64,000 nt of DNA from BRHc4a sp049323755 (GCA_049323755.1 JBMOPE010000018.1:1-64000), one strand, 5' to 3'; counted from the stretch's first letter, positions 35,140 to 43,940 are shown. Numbers and translations are program-made. Notes: a model not told the origin generated them from the sequence alone.

Positions 35140-35620
35140 GATTCATGTTCCCCTTTCCATTGTAGGTATTTCAACCAGTTGCAATAATTCTATATAGACT
35201 TGCCAGCCGCGTAGAGTCAGGAACTCTATTCTTTGTGGATAATTCTCCATATTTCACGATTTTTCCTCTTCGGGACACTGCTTTAAACCTTTAATATCAA
35301 TAGGTTAAACCGGATATATACATAGTGAACAACCGTAAAAAATATTTTTATGAATTTTTTAAGCCAGGAGCTTCACATGTACGGATAATATGGTAAAGTA
35401 CGGCAAAATAAAAGGGTGGTTTCACCATGCCCCCAGGTATAAACATTAAGGTCAGCAGGTATTATTTGAATAAAAAACTTAAAAAAATGTAGTATAATGT
35501 TGTTGTTATAGTTAAGACGGCGGTTTTTATTTGAAAGTTCCAGTTGAGCCGTGATTTGTAATAATTTCGGGGTCAGGAGGATTCTTCTGGCTCCTTGATT
35601 TTAACCGGGGGATTAAATAA
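35140..35620. other. Intergenic region, 481 bases, no clear gene
   Basis: Divergent gap between the NamZ gene and the EamA transporter. It is AT-rich and has no member of families A-F. A TATAAT at 35494-35499 suggests a promoter for the transporter, but no -35 box is well spaced. A possible 21-codon ORF (35427-35492) has AAAGGGTGG 7 bases before its ATG. I could not identify a known riboswitch or T-box. Confidence 0.5.
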
Positions 35621-36583
35621 ATGGGAGAAATACTGGCCCTTGGAAGCGCGCTTAGTTTTGGGATCAGCAGTATATTTATAGGCAGGGCGGCTGTAAAAAA
35701 CGGTAAAACCGACAGAGATTTGGGCCTTTTAATTACTATACTGATTAACGTGGTAATTTCCAGTGCAGCTTTTATTGTTTATGTGTGTGTAAAGGGTCTA
35801 ACACCGGTAAGTCCGGTAGCCGTCGTCTATTTTATTCTGGTAGGTGTTTTTAGCTCATTTCTTGGAAGAGCTCTTTTTTTCGAGGGCATAACATATATTG
35901 GCCCGGCAAGGTCCAGTGCCATAAAATTGTTTGGCCCGGTATTCACCATATTTGTAGGGGTTGTTTTTTTAAAAGAAACCCTGAGCCTGCTGAGTTGGAC
36001 AGGACTTTTGGTTGTTCTGGGCGGTCTTCTTGTGGTTGCCTGGGAAACTGTTTTGAGGGAAAAAAGAGAAAACCCAGAAAAAAGGGATATCCTGGCTAAA
36101 GAGCTTATTCTTAAGGGGGATAGCGGTAAACTTTTAGACAGGAGAAACATTAAGGGTGTTATACTGGGACTCATGGCCGGCTCCTCTTATGGAACGGCAA
36201 CCGTTTTCAGAAGGCTGGGCATGCAGGCAGACCCAAACCCTTTTCTTGGGACATGGATTGCTTTTATAACTTCCCTGTCCCTCTATCTTCCTTATATGTA
36301 CAGGCTTTATGGCTGGAAAAGGCTGGTGGCCGCAATTAAAGGGGCAATAGACATTAATTATTTATATTCCGGTATTTTTACCGGGGCTGCCCAGTTTCAG
36401 ATTCTTTTGTCCCTTAATTACATAGGTATAGGAATAGCCAATACCCTGCTTAACACCGATGCGGTTTTCACAGCTGTAATAGGTTACTTCATACTGGGCA
36501 ACAGGGAGAGAATAAACCATTACACCGTTTTTGGGGTTATTTCGGTTACTGTGGGCGTGTTCATGATATTGGCGGGAAAGTAG
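35621..36583 (+). CDS. EamA/DMT family transporter
   Basis: A 320-residue membrane protein with ten hydrophobic segments in two EamA halves. The first half opens with ILALGSALSFGISSIFIGRA and the second with GVILGLMAGSSYGTATVFRR. A charged cytosolic linker (REKRENPEKRDIL...) of about 30 residues lies between them. The drug/metabolite transporter superfamily includes many exporters of amino acids and metabolites. Nothing nearby indicates a substrate. ATG is preceded by CGGGGGATT. Confidence 0.85.
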   Translation: MGEILALGSALSFGISSIFIGRAAVKNGKTDRDLGLLITILINVVISSAAFIVYVCVKGLTPVSPVAVVYFILVGVFSSFLGRALFFEGITYIGPARSSAIKLFGPVFTIFVGVVFLKETLSLLSWTGLLVVLGGLLVVAWETVLREKRENPEKRDILAKELILKGDSGKLLDRRNIKGVILGLMAGSSYGTATVFRRLGMQADPNPFLGTWIAFITSLSLYLPYMYRLYGWKRLVAAIKGAIDINYLYSGIFTGAAQFQILLSLNYIGIGIANTLLNTDAVFTAVIGYFILGNRERINHYTVFGVISVTVGVFMILAGK

Positions 36584-36744
36584 CTGACTATACACGAAAA
36601 AATAATGCAAAATTAGTTTAAAGATTCACACTTTTTTATTTTAATTTTATTAACCAAAGGAGGATTTCGCAGAAATATGTAAAATTTTTATGTAGAACAG
36701 TTTGTTGTTTTCAATTTTATATATTTATAAGGGGGTATCGCCCT

Positions 36745-37158
36745 GTGAATTCAGAAGAGCAACTGGTTATTTTTCAGCTGAACGACCAGAAGTATGCGCT
36801 GCCAATTCAGGAGACCCAGGAAATTATTCGCATGAGCAATATTACGAAGGTCCCCAACACCAAGCATTATGTTGAGGGCATTATAAACCTTCGGGGCAGC
36901 ATTGTGCCGGTTATAAACCTTAATAAGAGACTTAGTCTCAATGTTACTGAGTACGGAGAGGAAACCAGGATAATTGTGGTGGAGCACAATGGCCAAAAAG
37001 TTGGTATGATAGTGGATGTAGTGCTTGAAGTCGGCCGGTTCAGTGAAAATGAAATAGAGCCTCCTTCTGTTGCCGGTGACGGTGTTGATTACCTGAGAGG
37101 TGTTGTGAAGAAGGAAGACAACCTCTGGCTTCTTATAAATCTTGCAGAAATAATCTAG
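36745..37158 (+). CDS. cheW: Chemotaxis coupling protein CheW
   Basis: Links chemoreceptors to the CheA kinase. 137 residues from GTG behind AAGGGGG. The two SH3-like subdomains are recognisable by LVIFQLNDQKYALPIQETQEII and VEGIINLRGSIVPVINLNKRL, with IIVVEHNGQKVGMIVDVVLEV and LINLAEII at the end. It stands alone here with its own terminator, so cheA and receptors are elsewhere. The nearby PilZ proteins hint at a motility theme. Confidence 0.93.
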   Translation: MNSEEQLVIFQLNDQKYALPIQETQEIIRMSNITKVPNTKHYVEGIINLRGSIVPVINLNKRLSLNVTEYGEETRIIVVEHNGQKVGMIVDVVLEVGRFSENEIEPPSVAGDGVDYLRGVVKKEDNLWLLINLAEII

Positions 37159-37188
37159 TTATGACAGCGACACCTGCTAATTAGTATC

Positions 37189-37222
37189 AATAAAGGCCAA
37201 ATTAACGGCCTTTATTTTTTTA
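37189..37222 (+). terminator. Terminator after cheW
   Basis: A 10-bp perfect stem, AATAAAGGCC (37189-37198) with GGCCTTTATT (37207-37216), has an 8-base loop and is followed by TTTTTAAA. Confidence 0.88.
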
Positions 37223-37240
37223 AATACGAGGAAAAGATAT

Positions 37241-37345
37241 AATCGGGGATTGGGGATTAGGGGTTGGGGATTGTATAGGCCATATGCAGAAATTAATTAT
37301 TGCCAATTCCCGATTCCCATTTCCCAATTCCGGACCTATAAACAA
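37241..37345. repeat. Family B repeat
   Basis: Left arm ATCGGGGATTGGGGATTAGG, right arm CCAATTCCCGATTCCCATTT and CCAATTCCGGACC. Inverted arms flank a spacer of about 30 bases. It ends 35 bases before the ATPase start and gives that ORF a spurious N-terminal extension. A separate hairpin, GCGGGCC-ACA-GGCCCGC, follows at 37347-37363. Confidence 0.8.
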
Positions 37346-37379
37346 TGCGGGCCACAGGCCCGCCATCAGAGGTGTTAAT

Positions 37380-39095
37380 GTGGAGAGTATACAACTTTTG
37401 AGGCAAAGGCTGCTATCCCTTGAGGGAAAGGGGTACGGCTCATACAAATCTGTACAGGGCGGCTATGATGGCGGGTGGTTTCAGCTCTTTATAGACCATA
37501 TCCAGGCTGACCCCTTCGCACCCCCTAGCAGGATAAGGGCAAGGGTGTTTCACAAAGTCTCCGGCTTTCCGGGAGAGCTGTTCAGGGACCGGGCGGGAAG
37601 GGTGGCCCTTCAGGATTTTGTTGCCCGGGAATTGTACAGGCACCTAAAAAATGCAGGCTCACAGGATAGGACGGGGACAGGAAAAAGCGGGGCCTTAACC
37701 TGCGACCGCTGCGGGCAGGAAATACTTGACCGCACTGCGGTGCTTATTACGGCTGAATTTATTGAGGCAAGGTTTTCAGCGGGACTTCCCGCCAGGGGGA
37801 GGACTGTTCTGGGCAGGGAAGCCGCAAAAATGCTCACCGGCATTGTACCGGAGGTAGTGGAAAAAAGCCTTCTGTATAAAAGTTTAAGGAAAGATGATAT
37901 TAATATGCACGTTGACCTGGCCCGTGACCAGGAATATCTGCGAAGCTCTTTAAAAGAGCAAGGGCTTGTGGCCTTTGTAAGAAACGGGTCAATTTTGCCC
38001 AGGGAAAGCGGGATTAGCGACCTTCCCCTTAAAGATCAGGGAGTTGTCCCCTTTCAGTCTCCGCCCGGGCTTGAGGTGGAGTTTGACCTTCCAAGCAGGG
38101 GAAAGGCTGCCGGGATGGGAATACCCCGGGGTGTTACTCTAATTGTGGGGGGAGGGTACCACGGAAAGTCCACTCTTTTAAGAGCCCTTGAGAGGGGTGT
38201 ATACAATCATATCCCGGGGGACGGAAGAGAGTTTGTCATTACGGTAGAAAATGCCGTCAAGATCAGGTCGGAAGATGGAAGAAGGGTTGAAAAGGTTAAT
38301 ATAGGATCGTTCATAAGCAATCTCCCCCTGGGACAGGATACCAGTTCATTCAGTACCGAAAACGCCAGTGGGAGCACATCCCAGGCAGCCAACATAATTG
38401 AGTCCCTTGAGTACGGAACTTCCCTTCTCTTGCTTGATGAAGACACAAGTGCCACAAATTTTATGATCAGGGATGGCAGGATGCAGAAACTGGTGGCAAA
38501 AGAGCATGAGCCCATTACACCCTTTATTGACAGGGTGAAGGACTTGTACAGCAGTATGGGAGTTTCCTCGGTAATAGTGGTAGGAGGGTCCGGAGACTAT
38601 CTTAAAGTAGCTGACCTCGTTATTATGCTGCAGGAATTCAGGGCTTCCGATGCTACCGGAGCGGCAAGGAGAATTATTGAAAGCACCCCGGATTTCAGGG
38701 TGGCGGAGGCGGCCGGTACCCTTGAGAGCATTATAAAAAGGGTGCCGCTTCCCTTTAAAGAGTGCCGTGAGGAAAGGGTAAGAACAAAATCCCGGGGAGT
38801 AGATCAGATAAGCTTTGGCAGGGAGGATATAAACCTGTTATATATCGACCAGTTGGTGGACCCCAGCCAGACCAGGGCTATTGCGGAAATAATGCGCTAT
38901 TCCTATAATCGCTATATAGACGGTAAGAGAACCCTTACTCAAATTGTTGACATGGTTATTTCAGATATAGAAAAAGAGGGGTTAGATATAATATCACCCT
39001 TTGCCAGGGGCCTGCACCCCGGTGATTATGCCGTGCCCAGAAAGAATGAGATTGCAGCGGCATTCAATCGTTTGAGAAGTTTTAGGGTTGTTTAG
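37380..39095 (+). CDS. ABC-class ATPase of COG3044 type
   Basis: 571 residues from GTG at 37380, 5 bases after AGAGGTG; the frame is open to 37284 only through a family B repeat. The P-loop is GGGYHGKSTLLRAL, the family's variant with Tyr-His instead of the usual residues, at about 258-270. SLEYGTSLLLLDEDTSATNFM is the Walker B and switch region, and VIVVGGSGDYLKVAD follows. The insert between them (SSFSTENASGSTSQAANI) carries the S-G-S-T-S-Q-A signature. No membrane partner is known for this family, and the cellular role is undetermined. Confidence 0.88.
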   Translation: MESIQLLRQRLLSLEGKGYGSYKSVQGGYDGGWFQLFIDHIQADPFAPPSRIRARVFHKVSGFPGELFRDRAGRVALQDFVARELYRHLKNAGSQDRTGTGKSGALTCDRCGQEILDRTAVLITAEFIEARFSAGLPARGRTVLGREAAKMLTGIVPEVVEKSLLYKSLRKDDINMHVDLARDQEYLRSSLKEQGLVAFVRNGSILPRESGISDLPLKDQGVVPFQSPPGLEVEFDLPSRGKAAGMGIPRGVTLIVGGGYHGKSTLLRALERGVYNHIPGDGREFVITVENAVKIRSEDGRRVEKVNIGSFISNLPLGQDTSSFSTENASGSTSQAANIIESLEYGTSLLLLDEDTSATNFMIRDGRMQKLVAKEHEPITPFIDRVKDLYSSMGVSSVIVVGGSGDYLKVADLVIMLQEFRASDATGAARRIIESTPDFRVAEAAGTLESIIKRVPLPFKECREERVRTKSRGVDQISFGREDINLLYIDQLVDPSQTRAIAEIMRYSYNRYIDGKRTLTQIVDMVISDIEKEGLDIISPFARGLHPGDYAVPRKNEIAAAFNRLRSFRVV

Positions 39096-39204
39096 CCTGA
39101 GTGAAATAATATATTGTGATATTTGTAGCAAGTATCTTGGAAGACCTTGCATACTACCGTTTTATGCTATACAATTGAAAAAACTATAGGAGGAGGCGAA
39201 GTAA

Positions 39205-39837
39205 ATGTTTGTAAAAGATTGTATGTCGGCAAACCCTATTTCTATAAGTCCTTCAATTCCTATATTGGAAGCCCTGAACATAATGAAAAAAAATAAAATA
39301 AGGCAGCTTCCGGTAGTTGAAAACAATAAGCTGGTAGGCCTTGTAACCGAGAGGGAACTGCTGACGGTTACTCCTTCGCCCGCGACCACACTGAGTATAT
39401 ATGAAATGAATTTTCTTCTGGCAAAGATGGTTGTGAAGGAAGTTATGGTTAAAAAACCGTTTACCATTGAGCCCTCCTCCACAATTGAGGACGCAGCCCT
39501 TATAATGCGTGACAACAAGCTGGGCAGCCTTCTGGTTACAGAAAACCAGAAGTTGGTGGGTATTATTACACAGACTGATGTGTTTGACCAGATGATAAAG
39601 GTGTTTGGCCTTCGCAAGGCCGGAACAAGGATTGTTATAGAGGCGGAAGACAGGGTTGGTGCCCTTGCAGATATTGTGGATATAGTAAGGAACCTCGGTC
39701 TTAATCTTGTTGGAGTTGCCATAAGTGACAAGTCGGACAGGAAAATACAGATCATGTTGAGGATAAGTACGGCTGAGCCGGAAGAGCTGATTAAAAGCAT
39801 AAAGGAAAAAGGTTTCAACGTAACAAGCGTGAGCTAA
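39205..39837 (+). CDS. CBS-CBS-ACT domain protein (AcuB-like)
   Basis: 210 residues behind AGGAGGCGAAGTAA. Two CBS domains (about 1-60 and 75-135; IPILEALNIMKKNKIRQLPV, LVGLVTERELL and then TIEDAALIMRDNKLGSLLV, LVGIITQTDVF) come before an ACT domain (about 143-205, IVIEAEDRVGALADIVDIVR). Such proteins sense adenine nucleotides and a small ligand, often an amino acid. Bacillus AcuB has this architecture and is linked to acetoin/acetate use; the acetyl-CoA synthetase gene lies 0.9 kb downstream on the other strand. The link is suggestive only. Confidence 0.82.
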   Translation: MFVKDCMSANPISISPSIPILEALNIMKKNKIRQLPVVENNKLVGLVTERELLTVTPSPATTLSIYEMNFLLAKMVVKEVMVKKPFTIEPSSTIEDAALIMRDNKLGSLLVTENQKLVGIITQTDVFDQMIKVFGLRKAGTRIVIEAEDRVGALADIVDIVRNLGLNLVGVAISDKSDRKIQIMLRISTAEPEELIKSIKEKGFNVTSVS

Positions 39838-39887
39838 GAATAATCATCACAGTGACATAAATGTTCCATAAAGGAGTTCCGGATTTA

Positions 39888-40514
39888 ATGGATAACCAGG
39901 GAACCAATACAATGGCCCGCTACGTAACAATAGCCATTGACATAGCCTCCAGGATAGTGCGGGGGGAATACAGAGAAGGGCAAAAGGTTTTCGGTCGTTC
40001 CACCCTGGCGGGGAAATATAATGTTTCTCCGGAAACCATACGCAGGGCCCTTACACTTCTACAGGACACCGGAATAGTAGATGTCTCCCCCGGTGTTGGG
40101 GTAGTGGTAAGGTCCAAAAAGGCAGCAGAAACTTTTTTGGCACAGAGCGGCCAGAGGCAGGTGCTGCGCGACCTGCAGGAAAAACTGCATGTCCTCCTAA
40201 GGGAAAGGGACAGACTTAACATTGAAATTGAAAAATTGATGAACGAACTTTTGGACTACACATTTAAAATAGCCGGAAGGTTCCAGAAGATTGAGGAAAT
40301 AAAGGTAAACAGATACTCGCCCCTGGTTGGCAAATCCCTTGTGGAGGCTGAGTTCAGGGGTAAAACAGGAGCGACTGTGCTGGCCATATACCGAAATGGG
40401 GAAGAAATTGTGTCTCCCCGGGCCGACACCATTATCGAGGTGGACGATGTTTTGATAATGGTAAGCCAGCCCGATATGAAAGAGGAAATCCACCGCCTGG
40501 TGGACCCTGATTGA
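39888..40514 (+). CDS. BusR-like regulator: GntR-type HTH plus RCK_C domain
   Basis: 208 residues from ATG at 39888 (11 bases after AAGGAG; the frame opens at 39861). The winged-helix domain (about 8-78) contains GEYREGQKVFGRSTLAGKYN and SPETIRRALTLLQDTGIV, the GntR DNA-binding pattern. A coiled coil follows (about 90-128, LQEKLHVLLRERDRLNIEI). The C-terminal RCK_C/TrkA-C domain (about 135-205) has KVNRYSPLVGKSLVEAEF and TIIEVDDVLIMVS. BusR of streptococci and lactococci has exactly this plan, binds c-di-AMP through RCK_C and represses an osmolyte importer. No such transporter is adjacent here; the ligand and target are inference. Confidence 0.85.
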   Translation: MDNQGTNTMARYVTIAIDIASRIVRGEYREGQKVFGRSTLAGKYNVSPETIRRALTLLQDTGIVDVSPGVGVVVRSKKAAETFLAQSGQRQVLRDLQEKLHVLLRERDRLNIEIEKLMNELLDYTFKIAGRFQKIEEIKVNRYSPLVGKSLVEAEFRGKTGATVLAIYRNGEEIVSPRADTIIEVDDVLIMVSQPDMKEEIHRLVDPD

Positions 40515-40582
40515 GATGGTATAAAAATCTGACAATTGGAAATAATACCGGTAAATCCCAAATATTCAGGGAGGGAACCGGT

Positions 40583-40705
40583 GTGGGTTTCAAAGACTTT
40601 GAAAGCAAAGTCAAGGATGTAAAAGACAGGCTGGATGAAGAGCACAGAGAGGCCGTGGAACAGAGTATAACTGAAATTAATGACACCGCTTCTGACTCCA
40701 AGTAA
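40583..40705 (+). CDS. Hypothetical small charged protein, 40 residues
   Basis: I do not recognise it. From GTG at 40583, 7 bases after GGGAGGG, it encodes a hydrophilic helix-forming peptide with many Lys, Glu and Asp residues (FKDFESKVKDVKDRLDEE is typical). The longer reading frame back to 40511 overlaps the regulator gene. It lies 68 bases after the BusR-like gene and is followed 13 bases later by a strong terminator, so it is probably the last gene of that transcript. Confidence 0.6.
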   Translation: MGFKDFESKVKDVKDRLDEEHREAVEQSITEINDTASDSK

Positions 40706-40718
40706 TGACAAAAATGAA

Positions 40719-40748
40719 GAAGGCCCGGGTTTCCGGGCCTTCGTTTTT
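40719..40748. terminator. Bidirectional terminator between converging genes
   Basis: A 10-bp perfect stem, GAAGGCCCGG (40719-40728) with CCGGGCCTTC (40733-40742), loop GTTT. GTTTTTAT follows on the plus strand, and TTCATTTT on the minus strand serves the acetyl-CoA synthetase gene. Confidence 0.9.
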
Positions 40749-42690
40749 ATTTCATTTTCATTATGGCATCCCGTATCTCCGATACTGAGGCCTCCTCCTC
40801 GATTGTGGATATATCTCCCAGCTCCTTATCCATCCACAGTGTTTTCATAACCCTGCGCATAATTTTTCCGCTTCGGGTTTTGGGCAGAGTATTTACAAAC
40901 TGAACATCCTTCATTACCACTATGGCCCCCATGGTTTTACGGATATGATCTATAAGCTCTTTTTTAAGGTCGTCGGACGGCTCATAATTCTGCTTTAGCA
41001 CCACAAAGGCGCAGGCCACCTCGCCCCTCAGCTCGTCGGGGACTCCGGACACACCGGCTTCAACCACCGCCGGGTGAGCGATCAGGGCGCTTTCCACCTC
41101 AACTGTTCCTATCCTGTGGGCCGCGATCTTTATAACCTCATCGGACCTTCCGGCAAACCATATGTAACCGTCTTCATCCATGGATGCCGCATCCCCGCAG
41201 TAGTATGATCCCTTGGTGGAAGGAAGCCTTTCCCAGTAATTGTACAGGTATCCCTCGGGATCACCCCACAGGGTTGAAACAAGTCCGGGGAAGGGGCGCT
41301 TTATAATTACCACTCCCTTTTGTCCCGGAGGCAGTGGATTTCCGTCTTTTTCGTCAACTACCTCGGCTACTACTCCCGGAACAGGGACATGGGCTGAACC
41401 GGGTTTTATGGGGATTATGCCAAGGCCATACGGGTTTGCGAATATGGGCCCCGATGTTTCTGTCTGCCACATGTGGTCCATCACAGGAACCTGGTTTTTA
41501 AATACATCTTCCTGAAGCCATTTCCAGGCTGGTGGATTAAGCACCTCACCAGCACAGAATATCCTTTCCACTGAGCTCAGGTCATACTTTTCAGGATGCT
41601 CAATTCCCAGCCGCATAAGCCCCCTCACACCGGTTGGGGAGAGCCAGAGGCCGGTGGCCTTGTTTCGTGAAGCAATCTCCCACCACATATCCTTCCTGGG
41701 GTAGTCAGGGGTTCCTTCATAGAGCACTGTGGTGCAGCCTGTCAGAAGCGGTCCGTAAACATTGAAGCTGTGCCCTACAATCCAGCCTATGTCTGAGGTG
41801 CAGAACCAAACATCTTCTTCTTTCAGGCCGTATATCCATTTGCCCATTGAGTATACGTACATCTGGTATCCGCCGTGCTTTTGCACCGTTACCTTTGGCT
41901 TGGCGGTGGTGCCGGAGGTGGGCAATAGGAAAAGGGGATCATTGGATTCCATTATTTCGTAGTCGGAGTTTATCCCTTCACCACCGGCAATAAACTGGTC
42001 CCAGAATATATCCCTTCCTTCTTTCATTGGGGGCATACGGTCGGGATTTTTGCGAAGAACGGCCACCCTTATTATCTGATCTTCAGGGCACATGGCAAGG
42101 CCTTCGTCGACAATGGGCTTCAGCTCAACCGGCTTGCCCCTCCTGGAACCTTCATCCTGGGTAAGGACAAAGCGGGTTCCGGAAATCTTTACCCTGTCAG
42201 CCACGGCTATAGATGAGAAGCCGGCGAAGATTACCACGTGTATTGCGCCGATTCGGGCACAGGCCAGCATGGATGCCACTGACTCTATTCCTGTAGGCAT
42301 GTAGATGGCTACCCTATCGCCCTTTTTAACTCCCATACCCCTAAGGGCGGATGCGTATTGTTTAACCAGCTCTAAAAGCTGTGCGTAGGTGACTGCCCTT
42401 ACTTCGCCTGTTTCTCCGGACTCGGAGACAATTGCGGCCCTTCCGGCCCTTCCCCTCTTTATGTTGAAGTCCAGGCAGTTGTAACATATATTGGTTAGTC
42501 CGCCAATATACCATTGAAAATCAGGATAGTCCCAGTTATACACCTTGTCCCATTTTTTGAACCAATGTATGTCGTGAGATGCTTTAAGAGCAGCCTCTTC
42601 CCAAAATCCAGCCGTATCCTTTTCAGCCCATTCTATGAATTTTTTTACATGTGGAGGAATTAAACCGGTGCCCATTTTTCCTATAGACAT
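40747..42690 (-). CDS. AMP-forming acetyl-CoA synthetase family protein
   Basis: Activates acetate (or a related short acid) with ATP and CoA. 647 residues from ATG at 42690; a TTG at 42702 abuts AGGGGG and is less likely. C-terminal motif SGKIMRR puts the catalytic, acetylation-sensitive lysine at position 609, as in Acs. The acyl pocket motif reads HMWQTETSG, keeping the second tryptophan that limits substrates to acetate but replacing the first W. The ATP loop reads PTSGTTAKPKV where most relatives have a Gly in place of Ala and another Gly in place of Val. So the enzyme is Acs-like with a divergent P-loop; propionate use cannot be excluded. Confidence 0.88.
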   Translation of the reverse strand: MSIGKMGTGLIPPHVKKFIEWAEKDTAGFWEEAALKASHDIHWFKKWDKVYNWDYPDFQWYIGGLTNICYNCLDFNIKRGRAGRAAIVSESGETGEVRAVTYAQLLELVKQYASALRGMGVKKGDRVAIYMPTGIESVASMLACARIGAIHVVIFAGFSSIAVADRVKISGTRFVLTQDEGSRRGKPVELKPIVDEGLAMCPEDQIIRVAVLRKNPDRMPPMKEGRDIFWDQFIAGGEGINSDYEIMESNDPLFLLPTSGTTAKPKVTVQKHGGYQMYVYSMGKWIYGLKEEDVWFCTSDIGWIVGHSFNVYGPLLTGCTTVLYEGTPDYPRKDMWWEIASRNKATGLWLSPTGVRGLMRLGIEHPEKYDLSSVERIFCAGEVLNPPAWKWLQEDVFKNQVPVMDHMWQTETSGPIFANPYGLGIIPIKPGSAHVPVPGVVAEVVDEKDGNPLPPGQKGVVIIKRPFPGLVSTLWGDPEGYLYNYWERLPSTKGSYYCGDAASMDEDGYIWFAGRSDEVIKIAAHRIGTVEVESALIAHPAVVEAGVSGVPDELRGEVACAFVVLKQNYEPSDDLKKELIDHIRKTMGAIVVMKDVQFVNTLPKTRSGKIMRRVMKTLWMDKELGDISTIEEEASVSEIRDAIMKMK

Positions 42691-42891
42691 TCCCTGCGAC
42701 AACCCCCTTGCATATCTAGAATATTCTTAAAAATAATTATATTTCGAATATATAAATTAGTAAATAAAATATGCTTCTAGAATTTAGAATTAAGTGTAAT
42801 ACAACATAAACATGCCCAGGGATAGGCATTCTATTTGTATCCGGCACAGGCCGTATTATTTTTCAAGATAACCTGGGTGGGAGGTAGATTA

Positions 42892-43623
42892 ATGTCTAAT
42901 TCCCGTTTAGGCGGTGCACGACAAGAATTGAGACAATGCTGGAACAGACTATGCCTTTTTGCCGGCCGGCCGGCCAGACAGTGTTTCAGGCTTCTACGCC
43001 TATTGATAACGGGGTTTGTAGTTTTTTTCAGTCCCCTCATTGTATGGGTAATCCTGGCGGTTAACAGAGAGCTTATTCATTATCTTGTTAATGCCCGCTG
43101 GACCGAATTCATTGTTCCGGATGTCCTGAGAACCATGCGGGAGGATGTAAACAGCCGGTGGTTCGTTTCCGGCTTTAATGAGGCAGCCCTGGGAGGACTT
43201 CTCACACTTTATGGAGTGATAGTGACAGTCTGGTACTATCACTCGGTAAGGCAGCAGGAGGTAGTAGAAAAAAGGATCTTTGTAATAGATGAACTGCTGG
43301 AAGAGCTGAGAAAAAATAAAAGGATTCTGGAAATGCTTGCCATAAACCGGGAAAACTTCAAAGCGGAGATTTCTGAGGAACTTTTTCCGGGTAAGCAGGC
43401 GGTACATAAAATTACTTTTCATACCCGGGCGTGGCAAAGGCTGGGGGCTGATATTGCAATGCTTCCCAGGGTGACACACCTTAAGCTGTCGGTATTGTAC
43501 AGCTGCCTGATTGAGTGCAGGGCAGAAGACGATTACTACAGGCGAAAGGCCACCATAGACAGGATACCGGATATAATAAACGAGCTGCAGAAATACAGGC
43601 GCAGGTTAAACAGGCCTGATTAG
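42892..43623 (+). CDS. Hypothetical membrane protein
   Basis: I do not recognise it. 243 residues from ATG at 42892, behind GGGAGGT; the frame opens at 42835. It has an arginine-rich N terminus, one long hydrophobic segment (about 33-57, LLITGFVVFFSPLIVWVILAV), a second at about 100-120 (GGLLTLYGVIVTVWYYHSV), then a charged, largely helical cytosolic part of about 120 residues with VIDELLEELRKNKRILEML. It lies between the acs gene and the riboflavin operon and shows no link to either. A membrane-tethered coiled-coil role is all that can be said. Confidence 0.65.
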   Translation: MSNSRLGGARQELRQCWNRLCLFAGRPARQCFRLLRLLITGFVVFFSPLIVWVILAVNRELIHYLVNARWTEFIVPDVLRTMREDVNSRWFVSGFNEAALGGLLTLYGVIVTVWYYHSVRQQEVVEKRIFVIDELLEELRKNKRILEMLAINRENFKAEISEELFPGKQAVHKITFHTRAWQRLGADIAMLPRVTHLKLSVLYSCLIECRAEDDYYRRKATIDRIPDIINELQKYRRRLNRPD

Positions 43624-43638
43624 GCGTAAAACTTATGT

Positions 43639-43667
43639 TTGACACCCCCGGAATATAGGCCTATAAT
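43639..43667 (+). promoter_or_regulatory. Consensus sigma-A promoter of the riboflavin operon
   Basis: TTGACA (43639-43644), a 17-base spacer, TATAAT (43662-43667). Both boxes match the consensus exactly. The FMN riboswitch starts about 17 bases downstream. Confidence 0.93.
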
Positions 43668-43683
43668 AATTTACAATTGAAAA

Positions 43684-43842
43684 TGCCTTCGGGGACGGGT
43701 GAAATTCCCTACCGGCGGTATGGCCCTTAAAAGGGCCGAGCCCGCGAGCCCTACGGGGCTGATCCGGTGAGAGGCCGGAGCCGACAGTTATGGAGCTGGC
43801 AATAACATGTTGCAGTTCTTAAAGTCTGGATGGGAGAAGGTT
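43684..43842 (+). promoter_or_regulatory. FMN riboswitch (RFN element)
   Basis: All conserved RFN blocks are present in order: CTTCGGGGACGGGTGAAATT, CCCTACCGGCGGTATGG, GAGCCCGCGAGCC, TGATCCGGTGAGAGGCCGGA, GCCGACAGTTA and finally AGTCTGGATGGGAGAAGG. It lies between the promoter and the terminator at 43903, ahead of ribD. FMN binding should stop transcription of the rib operon. Confidence 0.97.
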
Positions 43843-43902
43843 TGAAAGACACGTTTGGTTGCATTTACGCCGCCAAATGTGTTTGTGTGATTTTGCGCGC
43901 TT

Positions 43903-43940
43903 ATTCCCCGGGGTGTTTTTCCCGGGGAATATTTGTTTTT
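43903..43940 (+). terminator. Riboswitch-controlled intrinsic terminator
   Basis: A 10-bp stem, ATTCCCCGGG (43903-43912) with CCCGGGGAAT (43921-43930), then ATTTGTTTTT. It lies in the leader between the FMN aptamer and ribD, so it is the off-switch of the attenuator. Confidence 0.9.

Noticed and set aside
35140..35620. A riboswitch or T-box leader before the EamA transporter
   Set aside because: No conserved aptamer blocks or T-box sequence were found, and no terminator hairpin stands before the gene.
42835..42891. A longer start for the membrane protein before acs
   Set aside because: The extra 19 residues have no ribosome site, while GGGAGGT stands just before the ATG at 42892.
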